A DNA stretch of 64,000 nt from Erythrophleum ivorense (GCA_026724425.1 JAIUCV010000003.1:43797283-43861282); one strand, 5' to 3'. Positions 31,911-46,397 are shown, counted from the first letter of the stretch. A program made the numbers and translations. The notes: generated by a model from the sequence alone, not told the origin.

Positions 31911-34734
31911 TTGACCTTTGAGGGCTTTCAGGAAGATCAGGGACATTCCAATGTTGGCTTTAGAGTACCATAGAATTGTCCCGACTAGAAACCAAAAACA
32001 TACTGTCAAAACTCAACAAGAAAATAAAATAAAAACTAATGTGAACTTTTTAATTTTTTCCCCATTATTACTGTTTTGGGTTGTGGGGAGGGGTTTTTTA
32101 GGTAGAAGAAGGACGTACTATTTAGACATGTTGAATCTTGTTTGGTTTCTTCAATATTTAACCTTTATATGCACTACTGGTCTTCTAATCTTCCACAAGC
32201 TTGGGATTTTTTGTGTGTAATATTATACTGGGACTCTATTTTACTGTCTCCTAAATGAGATGAATTTTCAAGTTATTCAAATTTTCTACACAAGTCTTCC
32301 CACATCTAGTTTCTTTGAGCTATTGCAAGCATCCTAGAATGTAAATTAAAATGAGTGCTTATTAAATTGGAATAAAAGATGGACAACAAATTGAAGAATA
32401 TAAAATGGGTGGAAGGGCTAAAACTCCAGGTGTTTGGTTCTTACATTTTATCTATCTCAATCATAGTTGACAAAATCAAATTGAATCGATTGGTCAAGTT
32501 AAAAAATTAGTGAACTAGCTATGATTATAATTTAGTTGACCTTGAAAATTGATTAAACAAAAAAGTAATTAAAAACTGGTCAAATTAGTTTAGAATTATG
32601 AAAACTGGAATATTTGACATTGAACCATTCAAGATCTAGTTTGCTTTTTTTTTTTGGGAGAATTATAATAAATGACCCAAAAGTGAAAATAATTATTCTT
32701 AAAAACCTGTTACCACTTATTTTAGGATTATTACTATTAAGTTTAGTTAAATCTAGTGGTAACAAGTCTTTAAAAATAAATTTTTTTTACTTCTTGGTCC
32801 TTGAACATAATTTTTCTTTTTTTTTTTTTGGGTCTAAGTCAACATTTTGATACTTTGTAATAGAGACTTAGAATATTTATTAGATTTTATTCAACTTATT
32901 TTATATAAATTTATTATCATATGTGAATATTTTATTTAATTTTTATATTTTTAAATATTTATATTTATTTTAAATATATTTTTATAATATATGTATCAAT
33001 TTAATTATTATTATATATATATATTAAAAAGAAATTTGATTTTAAGTTCAACCATATTCAAAATTGCAAACCGTTTTTTATTCCAATTTAATGACTATTT
33101 TTAAAACATTGATCTTAATCTAGCATTTAATCCCTTTTCATGAAATTTTGTGAGTCAAACAATTTTCGCTTTTTCTGTTCGTAGAACTTGTTTCAAGAAT
33201 AATTTCTTCAAACAATTTTGTTTTGTTTATTGTTTTTAAAGTTGTTTTCAGAACAAAGTTTCCAAATGTTTTTTCAACAATTGTTCATTGATCTTATCTC
33301 AATCATCATAATTCAAATTTTAAATTTTCTGTTTCTATCACATTCTATTAGTTTATGAATTATCCTATATTTACATTTTGTTTGGGGTTGTTCTTCAATA
33401 TTTAAGTATTCTTTTTATTCAGTGCTTCAGCCTATGAATTTAAGTCTGTTTTAAACAATTTTATATTTTATATACGAAACTTATAAATATGATAAACCTA
33501 AGGAAGTAAAATGTTTTTACTATTGGATACGGGTTTATCACATGAGGAAAAAAAAAACACGTTGATGTCCTATTAACATTTTCTCTTTTATACATATTCA
33601 AAAGATGTTTTGTATAATTTTAAGCTTTATTCATTAAAAATGTAATTAAAATACTCTAAAGGAATGAAAAGTATTTCCTTCTTTTAAAAAATTTTTAAAT
33701 ATGTATAGTGTGTCATTTTATTTGTATTTTACCTCATTAAAAAAGGTCAAATAACATAAAATAAAACTCACAATGCATTTTTCTCTCCATTAAAATACAG
33801 GTGGGACTCACCCATAAAAAATTAAAGTATTTTGATAAAAAGAAAAAAAAAATTGAAGAGAAAAATATCCATTTTAATAAAAAAAATTCAGTATGTATAT
33901 TTCATTTATATTATTTAGCTTTTCTTAACTAAGCAAAGTACAAATGCAGTAGCCCGTGCATCCAAGCCTTTTCCACTTTCGCTGTAATCAATAGGCCGTA
34001 GTGGTGGGTGCCATCTGCAAATGCTGGGCTCGTAATTATTCAGTAGATGACCATTGTCATATGAATGGATTTGATTTTGCGCAACACCATATTGCACAAT
34101 ATCAACATTGTTAGATTTTAAAAAAAAAAAAATTGACCCTCCTATATGGAAGGTCAAAATCTGCATAACACGTCAAATACAACGTGCTGTGCAATAGAAA
34201 AACTAAACGCCCATTGTCATTTAGCATATTATATAAATCTCTGTTTAGTTCATTATAGTTTTAGGATAAACAAAGGTTATAATTTCAAATTAATCATCAA
34301 CATCTACCGATTATATGAAAAACCATTATTAAAGAAGATACAAACATTTAATTCTAGGTAGAAATCATCTTTTAAATTCTCAATTGAACTTAATAATCTA
34401 CCTATTATATTTTTATGTTCCTAACTTATCAAAAGCCTTTAATCCCAACTTTTATTATTGATTTATTTTTGGCCAACACTTTGATTATTTATTTGAAATA
34501 GATGAAAAGTATGCCTTTTCATATGTATTTGAATTCTTAATTGGGATATTATTGAAAAAACCAAAACTTTTGACAGCTCTATGTACCCCCCTGTGCCGCA
34601 CCAATTTATGATTATATTATTACCAAAACATTGTAAAGGGATTGCTTCCTAGCTACATCCTAGTTTTTAACCATTCACGTGCGGAACAATTAACAAATAC
34701 CTAAAATTCATGGCGTCCGGCTTCTCTATCGTAG
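31911..34734. other. Intergenic, AT-rich, no gene seen
   Basis: Short open frames here (31918-32220 plus, 33915-34166 minus and others) match nothing I recognise. Base composition is AT-rich with runs such as 32640-32655 and 32810-32830 (T). A block at 32470-32600 with repeated 'gttgac', 'tggtcaa' and 'aaaactggtcaaatt' resembles 40740-40860, suggesting a dispersed old repeat. No promoter, RNA gene or element ends could be supported. Confidence 0.5.
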
Positions 34735-35676
34735 TGCACGAATGTGGTGTACATCCTGTCCAGTGAATCTAAACTGTCCCTGTCATGCCATGCATCTTGC
34801 ACTTCAAAACACAATGTTTCACTTTAATGAAATGTTGTGTTTTGATGCAGCTTCTGAAATAATAGATCACGACCATCCCTTTAGTTGCTTTTGGATTGCA
34901 ACACGTAGCCTCCATCTGCACCCCTTATTACTGCATCTGAAGCACGTCCATCTTCATCAACTTGCTTCCTGTTATATTGCTGAAGAACAATGCATTTGGC
35001 GGGAAAACAGAACATCATCTCCAAGTGCGAGTTCAATCCTAGAATTTCTGTGTACCTCCTTATAGCGCAGTTGATAATAATCCAGCAAGTTAGAAAATGA
35101 GGAAACTATGGTTCAAAACCAGTGGAAGCATTATAGGTCACTGTAGTTTGAAGATTCATTCAATGCTCTATAGTCGAGGGCGTTTATGATAAACTCAATC
35201 CCTGTGTATTGTAGAGAAGAAACTTCACTGCTGGTTTGGAACACCCCCCTCATGAAACTGCTCTGATGCAATGGAACCTCCAAGGGGGCTTTAAACCATT
35301 GCTCATTAAGTAGTCCCACAAGCATAACATGCTTTTGCTATCTTATTCGTTGAGCTCCCATTGCTTTTATAATGGCCATACTCAATGAACTCATGATGTT
35401 GGCTGAATCTCCGTTGCCATCTGATTCCTCCCAACGGGCCATGAAGAACAAAACAAAGCCACGAGTTCCTGCTTCAGATGCAGTAGTAAGAGGTGAAGAT
35501 GGAGGCTAAGTGTCGCCATCCGAATGCAACTAAAGGGACAACCATAATCTGTTGTTCGGGGAGTTGCGTCAAAACACAACGTTTCATCAAAGTGCAACAT
35601 TGCGTTTTGAAGTCCAGGACACATGGCATGACAGGGACGGTTCAGATTTGCTGGATGGGATGGACACCACGTTCAT
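34735..35676. repeat. Inverted duplication with a 40-base palindrome in each arm
   Basis: The left arm (about 34735-34943) and right arm (about 35470-35676) are reverse complements with many substitutions. Both include the blocks CTGTCCCTGTCATGCCAT (left near 34778) and CTTCAAAACxCAATGTTxCA. Each arm has its own near-palindrome of 40 bases (34805-34844 and 35570-35609, CAAAACACAA...TTGTGTTTTG). The 525-base middle shows open stretches on the minus strand (35325-35131, FKAPLEVPLHQSSFMRGVF) of no known family. A transposon with long terminal inverted repeats, or an inverted gene-fragment duplication, would fit. I could not define target duplications. Confidence 0.6.
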
Positions 35677-37560
35677 GTCCTACAAGAGAAAACCCATATG
35701 CAAATTCATGTCGGGCTAGCATTTTATATATAACTTCTGAGAAAACTATATTCAAAGATATAAGTTTTACAAAATTTATAATAAAAATTATTAAAAATAA
35801 AAATTATTTTTAATGACTAAATTTATTTTAAGAACTTTACTAAAGTTAAAAAAATTATTATTAAATTTTAAAAAGATTATAATTTAAATAACTTTAATAA
35901 TAATTTTTTAAAATTATAATAGTAAGTGACAATAATTTTGATTTTTGAAAATAAATTTAATTTTTAAAATTTTTTGTTATAAACTTTTATAAAATTTAAA
36001 GTTGTTACATACATATTATTTATCCCTACTTCTCCGACACCTATTTGGCCCCGTTTGGTTGGAAAGAACGAAATTGAAAAGAAAACAGACTCTGCATAAA
36101 ACATGTTGGGTTATGAGAATTGAAGGGGAAAATGGGGGAAAATGGGACTGTGCACTTCTTGTTGGTTTCCGTACCATATTTACGTCATATTTTTCAAATA
36201 AATACGTGATGACAATTTTATCCATCCCATTTATGTCATATATTATATTTTATTTTTTAAATTGTTAGTTTATATTTTTTAAAAGCAAAGAATTTTTAGA
36301 TATCATTTTTAATTATTATATAATATTTTATTAACAAAAAATATTCTAACATTAAGAAAATAATTATGATTTATTATTATTTTAATTAAAATAATATTAT
36401 TTTATTAATTTTTAATTAATTATAAAAATCAAAACATTATTTTAATATTTTTAAATTAATTAGAAAATTAAAAAAATTAATAATTCTTAATATTAAAATA
36501 ATAATTTGTATAAATAAAAAAAAAGAAGCAATTGTATCCTAGTTGGAATTATCTAACCAAATTAGTTCTGATTGACTCTCAATTGATAAATTTTTTGATA
36601 TTCTCACATCACACTATATATATACATATATATTTATATGTTAATATTATGTATATGTGATATATTTATTTATATTATATATATAAATATATATTAACAT
36701 ATGAATAATGTTATAATATATAAATTTATTATTTTTTAATTATTTATTTTATAAACTAAAAAATAAATAATAATATTTTAAAAATGATAATAATAAATAA
36801 AAATATTAAAACATTTATTATAAAACTAATTAATAATAAATATATTTTAAAAAATATTAAAATAAACAGAATCACTAGCTACCTTGTACGATTAATTGAC
36901 AGTTGGTATATTTATTGACTGACAGTTGACAATACATCTTTGCTATATATATATCGACTGCCTCACACACACGCGCACACACACATATATATATATATAT
37001 TATAATTTTAATATATATTATTTGTATATTAATATATATATATATATATATAATATTATAATGTATTTTATATAGTATATAAATATAATTAAAAATATTT
37101 ATTATATTTATATCAATTAATATATACTAAAATAATATTTATAAAATTTTAAAATAAATAATTATATTTATTATATTAAAATAATAATTTATAAATGTTT
37201 TTTCAAAAAGTAAATTTTTGTTAATATAAATTGAATTAAAATTATTTTATTATAAAAATATAATTATGTAACATAGATTATAAAATTATAAAAATATTTT
37301 GTTTAATAACTTCATTAAAAAATTTATTGTAAAAAATAATATATATATATATATATATACATTCATAGCACCACATACGTCAAATAAAAAGAAATTATTT
37401 TGATAAGGATATTTTAGTCTTTTTATTTTTTTATTTTTCTTTTTATTTTATTTTTATTTAACCAAATAATCAGATATAAATATATATTTTTATTTTTACT
37501 AAAATAATTTTTTTATTATATTTCATTCATCTTTTTAGTACTATTTTTATCATTAAAAAA
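35677..37560. other. Very AT-rich intergenic DNA with AT microsatellites
   Basis: No genes. Long stretches are almost entirely A and T. Tracts include CA/CG/TA repeats at about 36964-37000 and TA tracts near 37033-37054 and 37340-37360. One GC-richer island near 36045-36180 begins 'ccccgtttggttgg', a type of text sometimes found at the ends of small DNA transposons, but no matching partner end was proven. Confidence 0.6.
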
Positions 37561-40500
37561 TTTGCATACCAGTTGACGCCTTTGTTCGCAGGCATTTCAT
37601 CTTGGGAAACCTTTTTGATTTACGTGTTTTTAAAACTGAGCAAGTTCCCCATCCATCCCCACCGTCCGTTATGCCTTCTGAATTGTGATTGACTGATTGC
37701 ACACTACAGTAAGTGGATCAATTCTTCGTACATAAAAAGCAAACACATAGGTTTTCATGACATTAATTAATGACACTTGTTCATAACCTCCAACCACCCA
37801 CCAAATGGATAGAATGTGTTAGCTGGATAAATAAAAAAAGAAATGCCTGGAGTTAATTGCAAGAAACTGGAACAACTCAATTAATGAATGAATGTACGTG
37901 GAGCTCTAATAAAGCACAGTGATACAGTTGAAGGGGAAAGCAGAGAGTGGATTGTCGTCGGGTGTCGGTTGTGGTCGCTGTATACATTGAATATAAAACG
38001 AACTGTTGAATTATTGAATCGTTTATGATGAGTTGGCCTAAATTTATAATAAAAGTTTAGAAAATAAATAATTAATTAATAATTTATTTATTTAATTTAA
38101 CTAATTAATATATAAATTTTAAAATTTGAAATTAAAAAATAATGGTCAGCTATTAATTAGTGAAAAATTAAAAGAAAAGAAAACTGAGCATTTTTTTCTA
38201 TCATAAAATCATCGTGCAAAAGTGGGTATGTGATCTGTGAAAAAAAAAAATACTGACTCAAAGAAAAACAATAGAAACACAGGCTAATTTTCATTCTCTT
38301 CTCCTCTCCATTGGTACTACTACTGTGAAAATTAAGATCAATGTCTATAAATAGTGACCGTGATCAAATTGCGTGGTGCAATTATCCGAACAATAGATCC
38401 GTTGTAAGCAAGTAACTCATACAAGTCTCAATTTTCTATCAAGAACCGAAAAAAAGAGACCTATATCTATATCCTCCAACTTCCAAGAATAAGACTGAAA
38501 GGTATGCACAGATTTGTAAATCCACATTGCAATTGTGGACTTTGAAGAACATCTTTAATGAAAATAATCAACCAGCCTTGCTTGCCAACCTTGATCCCTC
38601 TTCTAACCAGGGAAAATCCTTCTTCATTTGAATCAATTTAAGATAAAGCACTCTAAAAAGCTCCATCCCTTCACCACATTTTTGGTGGACATATTTAATC
38701 TTCCCCATTGATTTGCAGATTCCACTGCAGCTTCAATCAAATGATGCATCGCATACGTTACCCACCTGCGCCTTCCACTCAGAGTCTATACAAGCATTAA
38801 TCCCAAATGAGAACCACAGCGAGAAGAACCTTTAATAGTGCTTGAAAGATTAAATAATTAGATACATCGATCATACCTGGAGGAGTCCCACGGCACATAT
38901 TGGGGTCATCAATGTGCTCAATTTTGAGATCAATGAACCATGAATGAAGTGAGGAAACTCAAGTAATCAGCTGTCTAACTAAAAAGAAGAGGAAATTCAT
39001 ACTTTATATCATTCCAAGAACAAAACTCTGTTTCGTATGATCTTTTATTCAGAAAAATTAACTGGCACTTGGCAATTACAACATGACTGTTTCTTCATGA
39101 CTCAGTTGAAATTCATTACAAAGATTTCACAAGAAATATTCTCCCAAAACATTTTTAAAATGTCATAATGTCAAATAGTTCTTATTTAGGTTGTTATATG
39201 TTTGCATGCAAAAATGAAATTAACCTACCAGCATGTATGTCAAGTCCGAAAAACCTGCAGCCAAAAAATTGGCATCTTGGATCAGAAAAAGAAATATGAA
39301 ACGACCTTATACACGATGTAGTAATTTCAATCAAATGGAAAACTACCCCACTAAGTCGATTTTGCAAAGCTGGGGCCAAGACTTTGCGTCCCTAGCCCCA
39401 CAATGCATGGGCTGCTCGATGAACTTCAATGGTACCACACATGAATCCAATTAGATCATGAAACAGTCCACATCTATATAAGACAAACCTCAATCATACT
39501 TGAAAACATTAAAAATAAATAAAATAAAATAACTCCAGGCGGATTGATCTCTGGATACCTTTATCATGCATCATCACATCACAAAAGATATCACAAAATT
39601 TGCGGGTAGAGAAAGAGACACAGAGGGCTACTCCCATTGCAGATAATGGGAGCAAAAAAATTTGGGCGCACCAACTTTTGTGAGTAGAGCATATAAGATA
39701 AGTAGAGAAAATAAATGATCCAAAGAGAAATTTATTATAGTTATATATATATATATATATATGGTTTTGGTAGGAGACTAAACTTGAATTCAAATTTTAG
39801 TCTCATAGCATGATAGTCACGTGAAGAAATGTATTTTATTGATTAGCCTTTGATACAAATATTATTGGTCAGCTTTATTATTAGTCAACTTTTGATGAAA
39901 ATATTAAAAAAATAAGTTAGAAGGAATGCATTTTGTTAGTTAGCTTTTTAGGCAAATATTATTGATTAGCTTTAATAGTGTCATCTTTTGAGACAAATAT
40001 TAAAAGAAAGTTGTAGGCTTAGTTATGCAACTATGACTAGTCAATCAAGAAGAAGAAGAATAATTGTGATATCAAAAGTTAAGATATTAAATAATTAATA
40101 GCCAAACATTTAAAATGATTTTAAAAAATGTAAAAAATAAAAATAAAAACATTTAAAAAAATATTTGACTATTATTCTTCAACGTTAAAAATTTGAGATG
40201 GAGACTTGAAATTGTGACTACTTAGCTTCATTAATTGCACCAAAGTTTTGCTTTAGTCTATTATATAGACATAAAATTATTGAATTTATAGTTAAAATAA
40301 AGTTAGAAAAAAGTTTTTTATACCTTTATGTGATGAATAACAAGCTCTAAAGATTAATGCTTTACACTAATTTGCCATTGGAAAACTATTGAAAAATATA
40401 ACAAAAGCAAGAAAAAAAAATTGAAGGGATAAAGAAGTGGACATTTCTCATTTATTTAGATATTTTATACTTGGTACATAACTTCTATTTATAAACTTTC

Positions 40501-41939
40501 AACCAAAAAGATAGACATATGAGTTACAATAACATAAATAAAAAAAATTAATCTACAAAATTATATACACCATCAAATATGAGAAGGGATCTTAGAGAAT
40601 CATTTTTTGGGAGTTCTAAATATCAGCAGAATTATATCATTTCTAACAATGAGAAATTTTTTAGCATATTTTGGGTTGCGAGATTCAAGTGATTATAAAA
40701 CTTGAAATTACAAGTTTATTGAATTATAGATTTAAAAATCAAACTAGACCAAACAATCAAACCAAAAAATTGGTGAACTAATCATAAGTCCAACCTGGAT
40801 GACCTTCCAAATTGGACTATAAAAAAGTTTGTCAAAAATCAATCAAACCAATCAAAACCAGACAAGCCAAAGGGTTACCTAGTTTTGAAAAATAAAATCT
40901 TCAACTTTAGGCCTTATAATTTGATATGTGATAAGACAAAGGTGTGGCTTACTCTTTATGAAGAGAGATTCTAGTCCTCTCTTTAATATTACTTGATGTG
41001 GGACGTAGTCTCATCTTATTCAATCTGAAAAATCTTAGCCATGGCATTACATATCAAGGAGATAGCTCCACCAATTCTGCCCTTTCCGAACATTTGAGAC
41101 GTTCTTCCTCCTCCTTAAGCCACACTATCAAAAGTGGTGCTACTCATTGTAAATGTGGCCTTAAACGTTGCTACCAACATTGTTGCCGTTGTTTCATAAA
41201 ATTGAGGAGAAACTACATTTAAGAGGTGGAGAAGAAATGAAAAATGTGCTTTTGATGTTAAAAAAAATTGGGGAAGAAGGAAAAGTGATATAGGTTAAAA
41301 ATTAGAGCATTTGTGTGTTGTGTTATGAGAAGTAAGGGTAATCTTTTGTGGTGGAGATAAAGAGCTCTTCTTTGCTTGTGATTGTTAGGTTATTTTAGAA
41401 AAGCCATCCCAAAGGAAACTTTTGTGTGATTATCTATTTGAAAGAATAGAAAGTTTTTACTTTCTAGTATAAATTATCTTTTTTTAGTTTTTACATAGAA
41501 ACATATAAAACAAATTGACCCATTAGTTTTAAAAATATTGATTTAGAGTGCGATGGTGAGAGTATGACCTCCATTACAAATCAAATTCTTTTAACCTTAA
41601 AATGTCTTACTCCACCTTGCCATTGCCACATGCTTCATTTGCGTGCTATGAGAACTATCTACCAAGTATAGAAATTAAATTTTTTATAGTCATGCAATCA
41701 TACAGTCAGAGGGAGAATGATACAAAGGGTGAAAAGGTGTATGGGGTCAACTTCCTTTCTTTACACCCATTCTTTCTTTTCTCTGTATCTTTTTTCAACC
41801 GCACTATATGCAATCAATTTGTAACCTCCTACTACAAGAGTAGGAGATTAGAACAATATCAAAAGCCTTGTCCTTGCCATAAGAACCCTTTGCCATGTCT
41901 TTGTTGGTAAAGGAATCAGAAATAGGGACATGAAGGTAA
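37561..41939. other. Intergenic, no gene supported
   Basis: Less AT-rich than the preceding block. It contains a TATA-box-like TATAAATA at 38346-38353 and a splice-donor-like 'aaag|gtatgc' near 38500, but no protein is found downstream. On the minus strand, short open pieces at 38627-38765 and 38877-38950 look exon-like but their phases do not join. There is an (AT)n tract near 39743-39763. The text near 40990, 'gatgtgggacgtagtctcat', is of a type often seen in repeats. 40990-41225 has an open frame (plus) of no known family. Confidence 0.45.
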
Positions 41940-43106
41940 AATTTGCAAGTTTCAACAATTACATTAGTTTTTTATTAGAATTAGAAACCCAATCTAAAAT
42001 GTCAATTGATCTTATCTTACCAATAATTCAAGTTACAACACCAATTCCATCGAGGGCAAGTCGTTTCAAAGTGGGATATAGTATAAGCCAGTAATAATAA
42101 ACTTGGTGAGGTAGTTCATATGCTCATTATGTTAAAGATTGGAGAACCAAGAATGGAGCCAGTTAACTATATCCTAATCAGAGATCTTGTCAGTTCTAAT
42201 AGTTAGTGGAGAAGAAAACTAAAAAGCTTTAGGAAAGTGGCATTGGAGAAAGATGTGATCCATCGACTCCTTGGCCAAAAAGTAGAATGGGTGATCTTGA
42301 TTATTTTGAAGGTGATGCTTTTAAAGGTTGTCAGCTGTAGGGATAGCTCTTTTGAAACATTTTCCAAATTAAAAAAATCATCCTCATTAGGAGCTTTAAC
42401 CTCTAATTATTCTTACAAAAAGAGACATGAGGAACTTAAATATGAGTCTTCCAATCTTAAACATCTAAAATCATCTTTAATGGAGTAAAGACCAATAGAG
42501 TTGCCCATCCAAGTGAGACGATCTTCTCTATCAAAATTAGAGAAGCTTGGCCAAGAATAAGATTCCTAGTGAGGGGAACGTGAAGTTGATCCAAAAGAAC
42601 CTAGTTCCTTCTTGATTTGTCATGCAGAATAAGGTTAGTGACCAAGTGAAAATCACTATCTAAAGCTGGCTGCATTGGCCACTAGAGGTAGTGGTTGATA
42701 GGTATATTCTTACAAGAACCAATCTACCATTTAAGTTTTAAGGAGATTAAAAGGCTCAATTTAGTTATCACTTTCCATAACCATAAGGCATTTAAGTGAT
42801 TACAAGTTAAACTTGAAAGGACACTATTGCAATATTTAGGCCTCAAAATTTTAGCATAAAAAAAATTCTGCTTACTGTCAAAAAGCCTTTATACCTATTT
42901 AACAAGAAGTGCTTGATTGAAAAAGGTTAAAAGTCGAAACCTAAACCTCCCTTTAAGGTAGGTAAAGATAACTTTTCTAGCTAGGAAAATGCTTTTTTTT
43001 TTTATCACCATTGAAGCTCAGAAAGAAATTTGAAAATTTGCTATCTAGAATTGTACTAATCCTTTTAGAAAGGTGGAAACAAGAAAGATGATAAAAAAGG
43101 ACCGAC
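41940..43106 (-). mobile_element. LINE, piece 3 (3' part of the reverse-transcriptase ORF)
   Basis: Read on the minus strand from 43106 downward: SVLFYHLSCFHLSKRIS, then a segment ending FRFR. Near 42310-42235 comes HPFYFLAKESMDHIFLQCHF, the zinc-binding 'zf-RVT'-type C-terminus of plant L1-type ORF2. Near 42150-42060 comes HSWFSNL and FIITGLYYI. The reading continues directly from the piece at 49072-49251 if the copia element between them is removed. Stops and frame changes are frequent. The 3' end of the element (poly-A) was not located; 41940 is approximate. Confidence 0.75.
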
Positions 43107-44394
43107 TGTTAGCTGCAATTCAAAAGTATGTTAAAAAAAATAATCCAAGTCGTGCCTGAGGACACTATCCTTAAGAGTTATTCCGACACAGTTTGGTAAC
43201 TTCCTAGGATTAAATGGATCCTTCTTGTGGCAATCCATAAGGAAGCAGAACAACAAAGAACAAAAACTCAGAATAGAGGAAGGAAGATGGAAGCCAGAGA
43301 ACTCAATAGCTTAGTGCATCTTGAACTGCACCATGCGCTACTTTTTATAAGCCAAGGACATAAACATAAACGCTAGGCAATAAAACCAATTAATGATGGC
43401 TTAATCACATTAATTAGTTTTGAACGTTGGGATTAAAAGTAATTAAAGGGGAAGACCGTTTCTGAACATTAGGAGGAAACTAATTAATGAGGAAATTAAA
43501 AACAATAATTAAAAGCTTCAAAATTTAGAAATTTAAGGTCCCAAATTCAAAACTATTAAAAAAGAAGATTTTTTGGTAAGCTTATTTAAACAAAATATTT
43601 TAAATTTTCAAAAATATTTCTAGCAAAAAATGCAAAGTACCATATCTAACTCGCGCGTAGAAAGGGAAATTGAAGGTTTTCAACTGTGGCGGCTCATTGT
43701 TGTGCACACGAATCCACTCTTCTTTTTGCCCTATTTATTTGACGAATATCACATCTTCGTATATATACACTGAGACTCTCTCTATTTTAGGTAATGTGGG
43801 ATTCCTTTCTTTTGACACAAACACATATATACTCCAACAATTCCCCACATGTGTCAAAAGAATATTATTATCTGAGTTACACATATGAGAATAACTATTT
43901 TGAATCTGGTGTCTTTTGCATTATGAACAAGATCTAGGCCAATAACACTTAGTACATAGAGTTGTCAGTGAAACTTAAAGCTTTTATGAACCAACAACTC
44001 TTGATTGTATACTAAAGAACTTATTAGTCAAATTATATTTCTACAGTTCTTATTGTTAACGGCAGTTCTGAGCTTTAGACAGCCATACGTGTGGTAGATA
44101 TTTAATGAATGCTCTAGAGATTTTGCCACGATCTCATAGGAGCGGCCCTACTTCACATTCATATAGGTGATTGCATCAAGTGTATATGCAATGAATACAC
44201 ATTCTATAAGGAATATGAAATCATTAAGAGCTTTGCTCAGTCTTACCGACAATGCATTCTAACACTTTCTCATACTATAAGAAGGGATTAGAATTTTAGT
44301 GTTAGCAGAACTAACAAATGACTTATTTTTACCCATATGAACTTCCTTTATGGGATTTCCAATCACAGAGATTGAATTACTATCATTGTTAATT

Positions 44395-45934
44395 TCATAT
44401 TGGCTTAAGTCCCATTCCTCTCGATGTGTTATAAATTTGTTTCTTCCCCAGGGGCTTAGTCAAAGGATCTATCAGATTTACTTCTGACCTTACAAATTCG
44501 ATTGAGATCACTCCATCTTTTAGTAGCTGCCTTATAATATTATGTCTCAATCGAATGTGTCTACTATTGCCATTAAAGGTTTTGTTTTTAGCCTTAACTA
44601 TCGCTGATTGGCTGCCATAATGTAAAGACACTGATAGTATTAATTTTTCTCCTAATAGAATATTTGCTAAGAAGTTTTTCAGCCACTCAGCCTTAGTATT
44701 AGCCAGTTCCATAGCAATAAACTTTGAATCCTTAAGGATTTTGTAATAATATTTTGTTTGGTTGATCTCTAAGATACTGCACCACCACCAAGAGTAAATA
44801 CATAACCACTAGTGAATTTAATCTCATCTAAATCTGAGATCTAGTTAGTATCACTATATCCTTCTAACACAACGAAAAATTCACTATAAAATATACTATA
44901 ATTCATGGTAACTCTCAAATATCTCATCAATCTAACCAAAGCCATTCAATGTTCACTGCCTGGACAGTGTTCAATCAACATATCACATATGCTATATTAG
45001 GCCTAGTAAAATTCATCAAATGTAAAAAACTTCCAATAATTTGTGCATATTTAGATTGAGCCATTGGATCATCTTTATGTTTTGATAATTGTATGCTTGA
45101 ATCATAAGAAGTGCTTAAAGGAGAATCATTAAAATGTCTAAACTTTTTAAGAATTTTTTTTACATAATGTTTTTAAGATAGTAAAATATCATTTTCACTT
45201 CTTATGATTTTAACACCCAAAATTACTTTTGCTTCACCAATATCTTTCATATCAAATTTAGATTCAAGGAAGTTCTTAATTTCAATCACAACATTCATGC
45301 TAGAACCAAAAATAAGCATGTCATCTAGATATAAACAAATAACCACACAATCACTATTTACAAGTTTCATATAAACACATCTTTCTACTTCAACAGTAGC
45401 AAAGCCATCATTTGTTAAAACTTGATCCATTTTTTCATGCCATTGCGTAGGTGCTTGTTTTAATCTATATAAAGATTTAACAAGTTTATACATTTTATTT
45501 TCTTGTCCAGGAGAGACACATTCTTTAAGTTGTAACATATAAATTTCTTCTTCTAAATCACCATTTAAGAAGATAGTTTTAACATCTAGTTGATGAATAT
45601 AAAGCTTGTGAACTGAGGCTAAAACAATCAGAATCTTTATAAAAGAAATTCTTATAACCGGAGAAAAAGTATTAAAATAATCAATATTTTATTTTTCAGT
45701 AAAACATTTTGCTACTAACCTAGTTTTATATTTATCAATGGATCCATTACGATTAAGTTTCTTCCTAAAAGCCCATTTACAACTAATAGGCTTAGCTCCG
45801 AGAGGCAAGTCTACTAAAATCCAAATTTTATTTTGACTAAAAGAATCAATTTCAGCCTTAATTGCTTCTTTCCAAAGATGAGCATTTGAAGAAGAAACAA
45901 TTTCATAAGAATTTAAAGGATCTTCTTGTACCAT
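44395..45934 (-). pseudogene. reverse transcriptase and RNase H, copia 2
   Basis: 45934-45689 is the RT start (LWKEAIKAEIDSFSQNKIW, GAKPISCKWAFRKK). 45538-45173 holds LVKSLYRLKQAPTQWHEKM and the catalytic CLYLDDMLIFGSS (YLDD, where the related copy has YVDD). 44712-44395 is RNase H: ELANTKAEWLKNFLA, SRHIRLRHNIIRQLLKDG and EVNLIDPLTKPLGKK. Stops and frame shifts near 45540-45690 and 44720-45170 break it. Confidence 0.85.
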
Positions 45935-46397
45935 ATAAGTATAAAATTTTTTTCCAAAAGAAGATTCTTTCCTTTATCTCTTACTTCTTCTTAAATTTTC
46001 AACCAAAATTTGATTTGAATTTTGTTCAAGAGAAGAAGTAGAAATTTCCAATTTCTTGGAATTATGTTCGATTTTCAAAGGAAAAATATGTTCAAAACAT
46101 TCTGCATTTTTAATTTCTATAATAGTGTTATGATCCAAAACATCATTTTTCAAAACTAGAAATTTATAAGTTGCACTTTTCTGAGTATATCTAATAAATA
46201 TACAATCAGAAGTTTTAGACGTAATTTTCCTTTTTTTAGGATCAGGTAATATTACTTTAGTAAGACACCCTTATACTTTTAAATATTTTAGGTTAAGTAC
46301 ATAACATTTTCATAACTCATAAGGTATCTTATTTGTTTTCTCTTAAGGTATTCTATTTTGTAAAACACAAACAGATAATAAAGTTTCACCCCATATA

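Noticed and set aside
33915..34166. An 83-codon minus-strand open frame
   Set aside because: No family resemblance, AT-rich setting and no promoter or splice support.
36045..37470. A possible DNA transposon beginning 'ccccgtttggttgg' and ending near 'aaccaaataatc'
   Set aside because: Only a short core (TTTGGTT/AACCAAA) pairs; no target duplication and no longer inverted ends.
38627..38950. Two exon-like stretches on the minus strand (WFIDLKIEHIDDPNMCRGT and VTYAMHHLIEAAVESANQWG)
   Set aside because: Donor and acceptor texts are present but the reading phases do not join, and I recognise no family.
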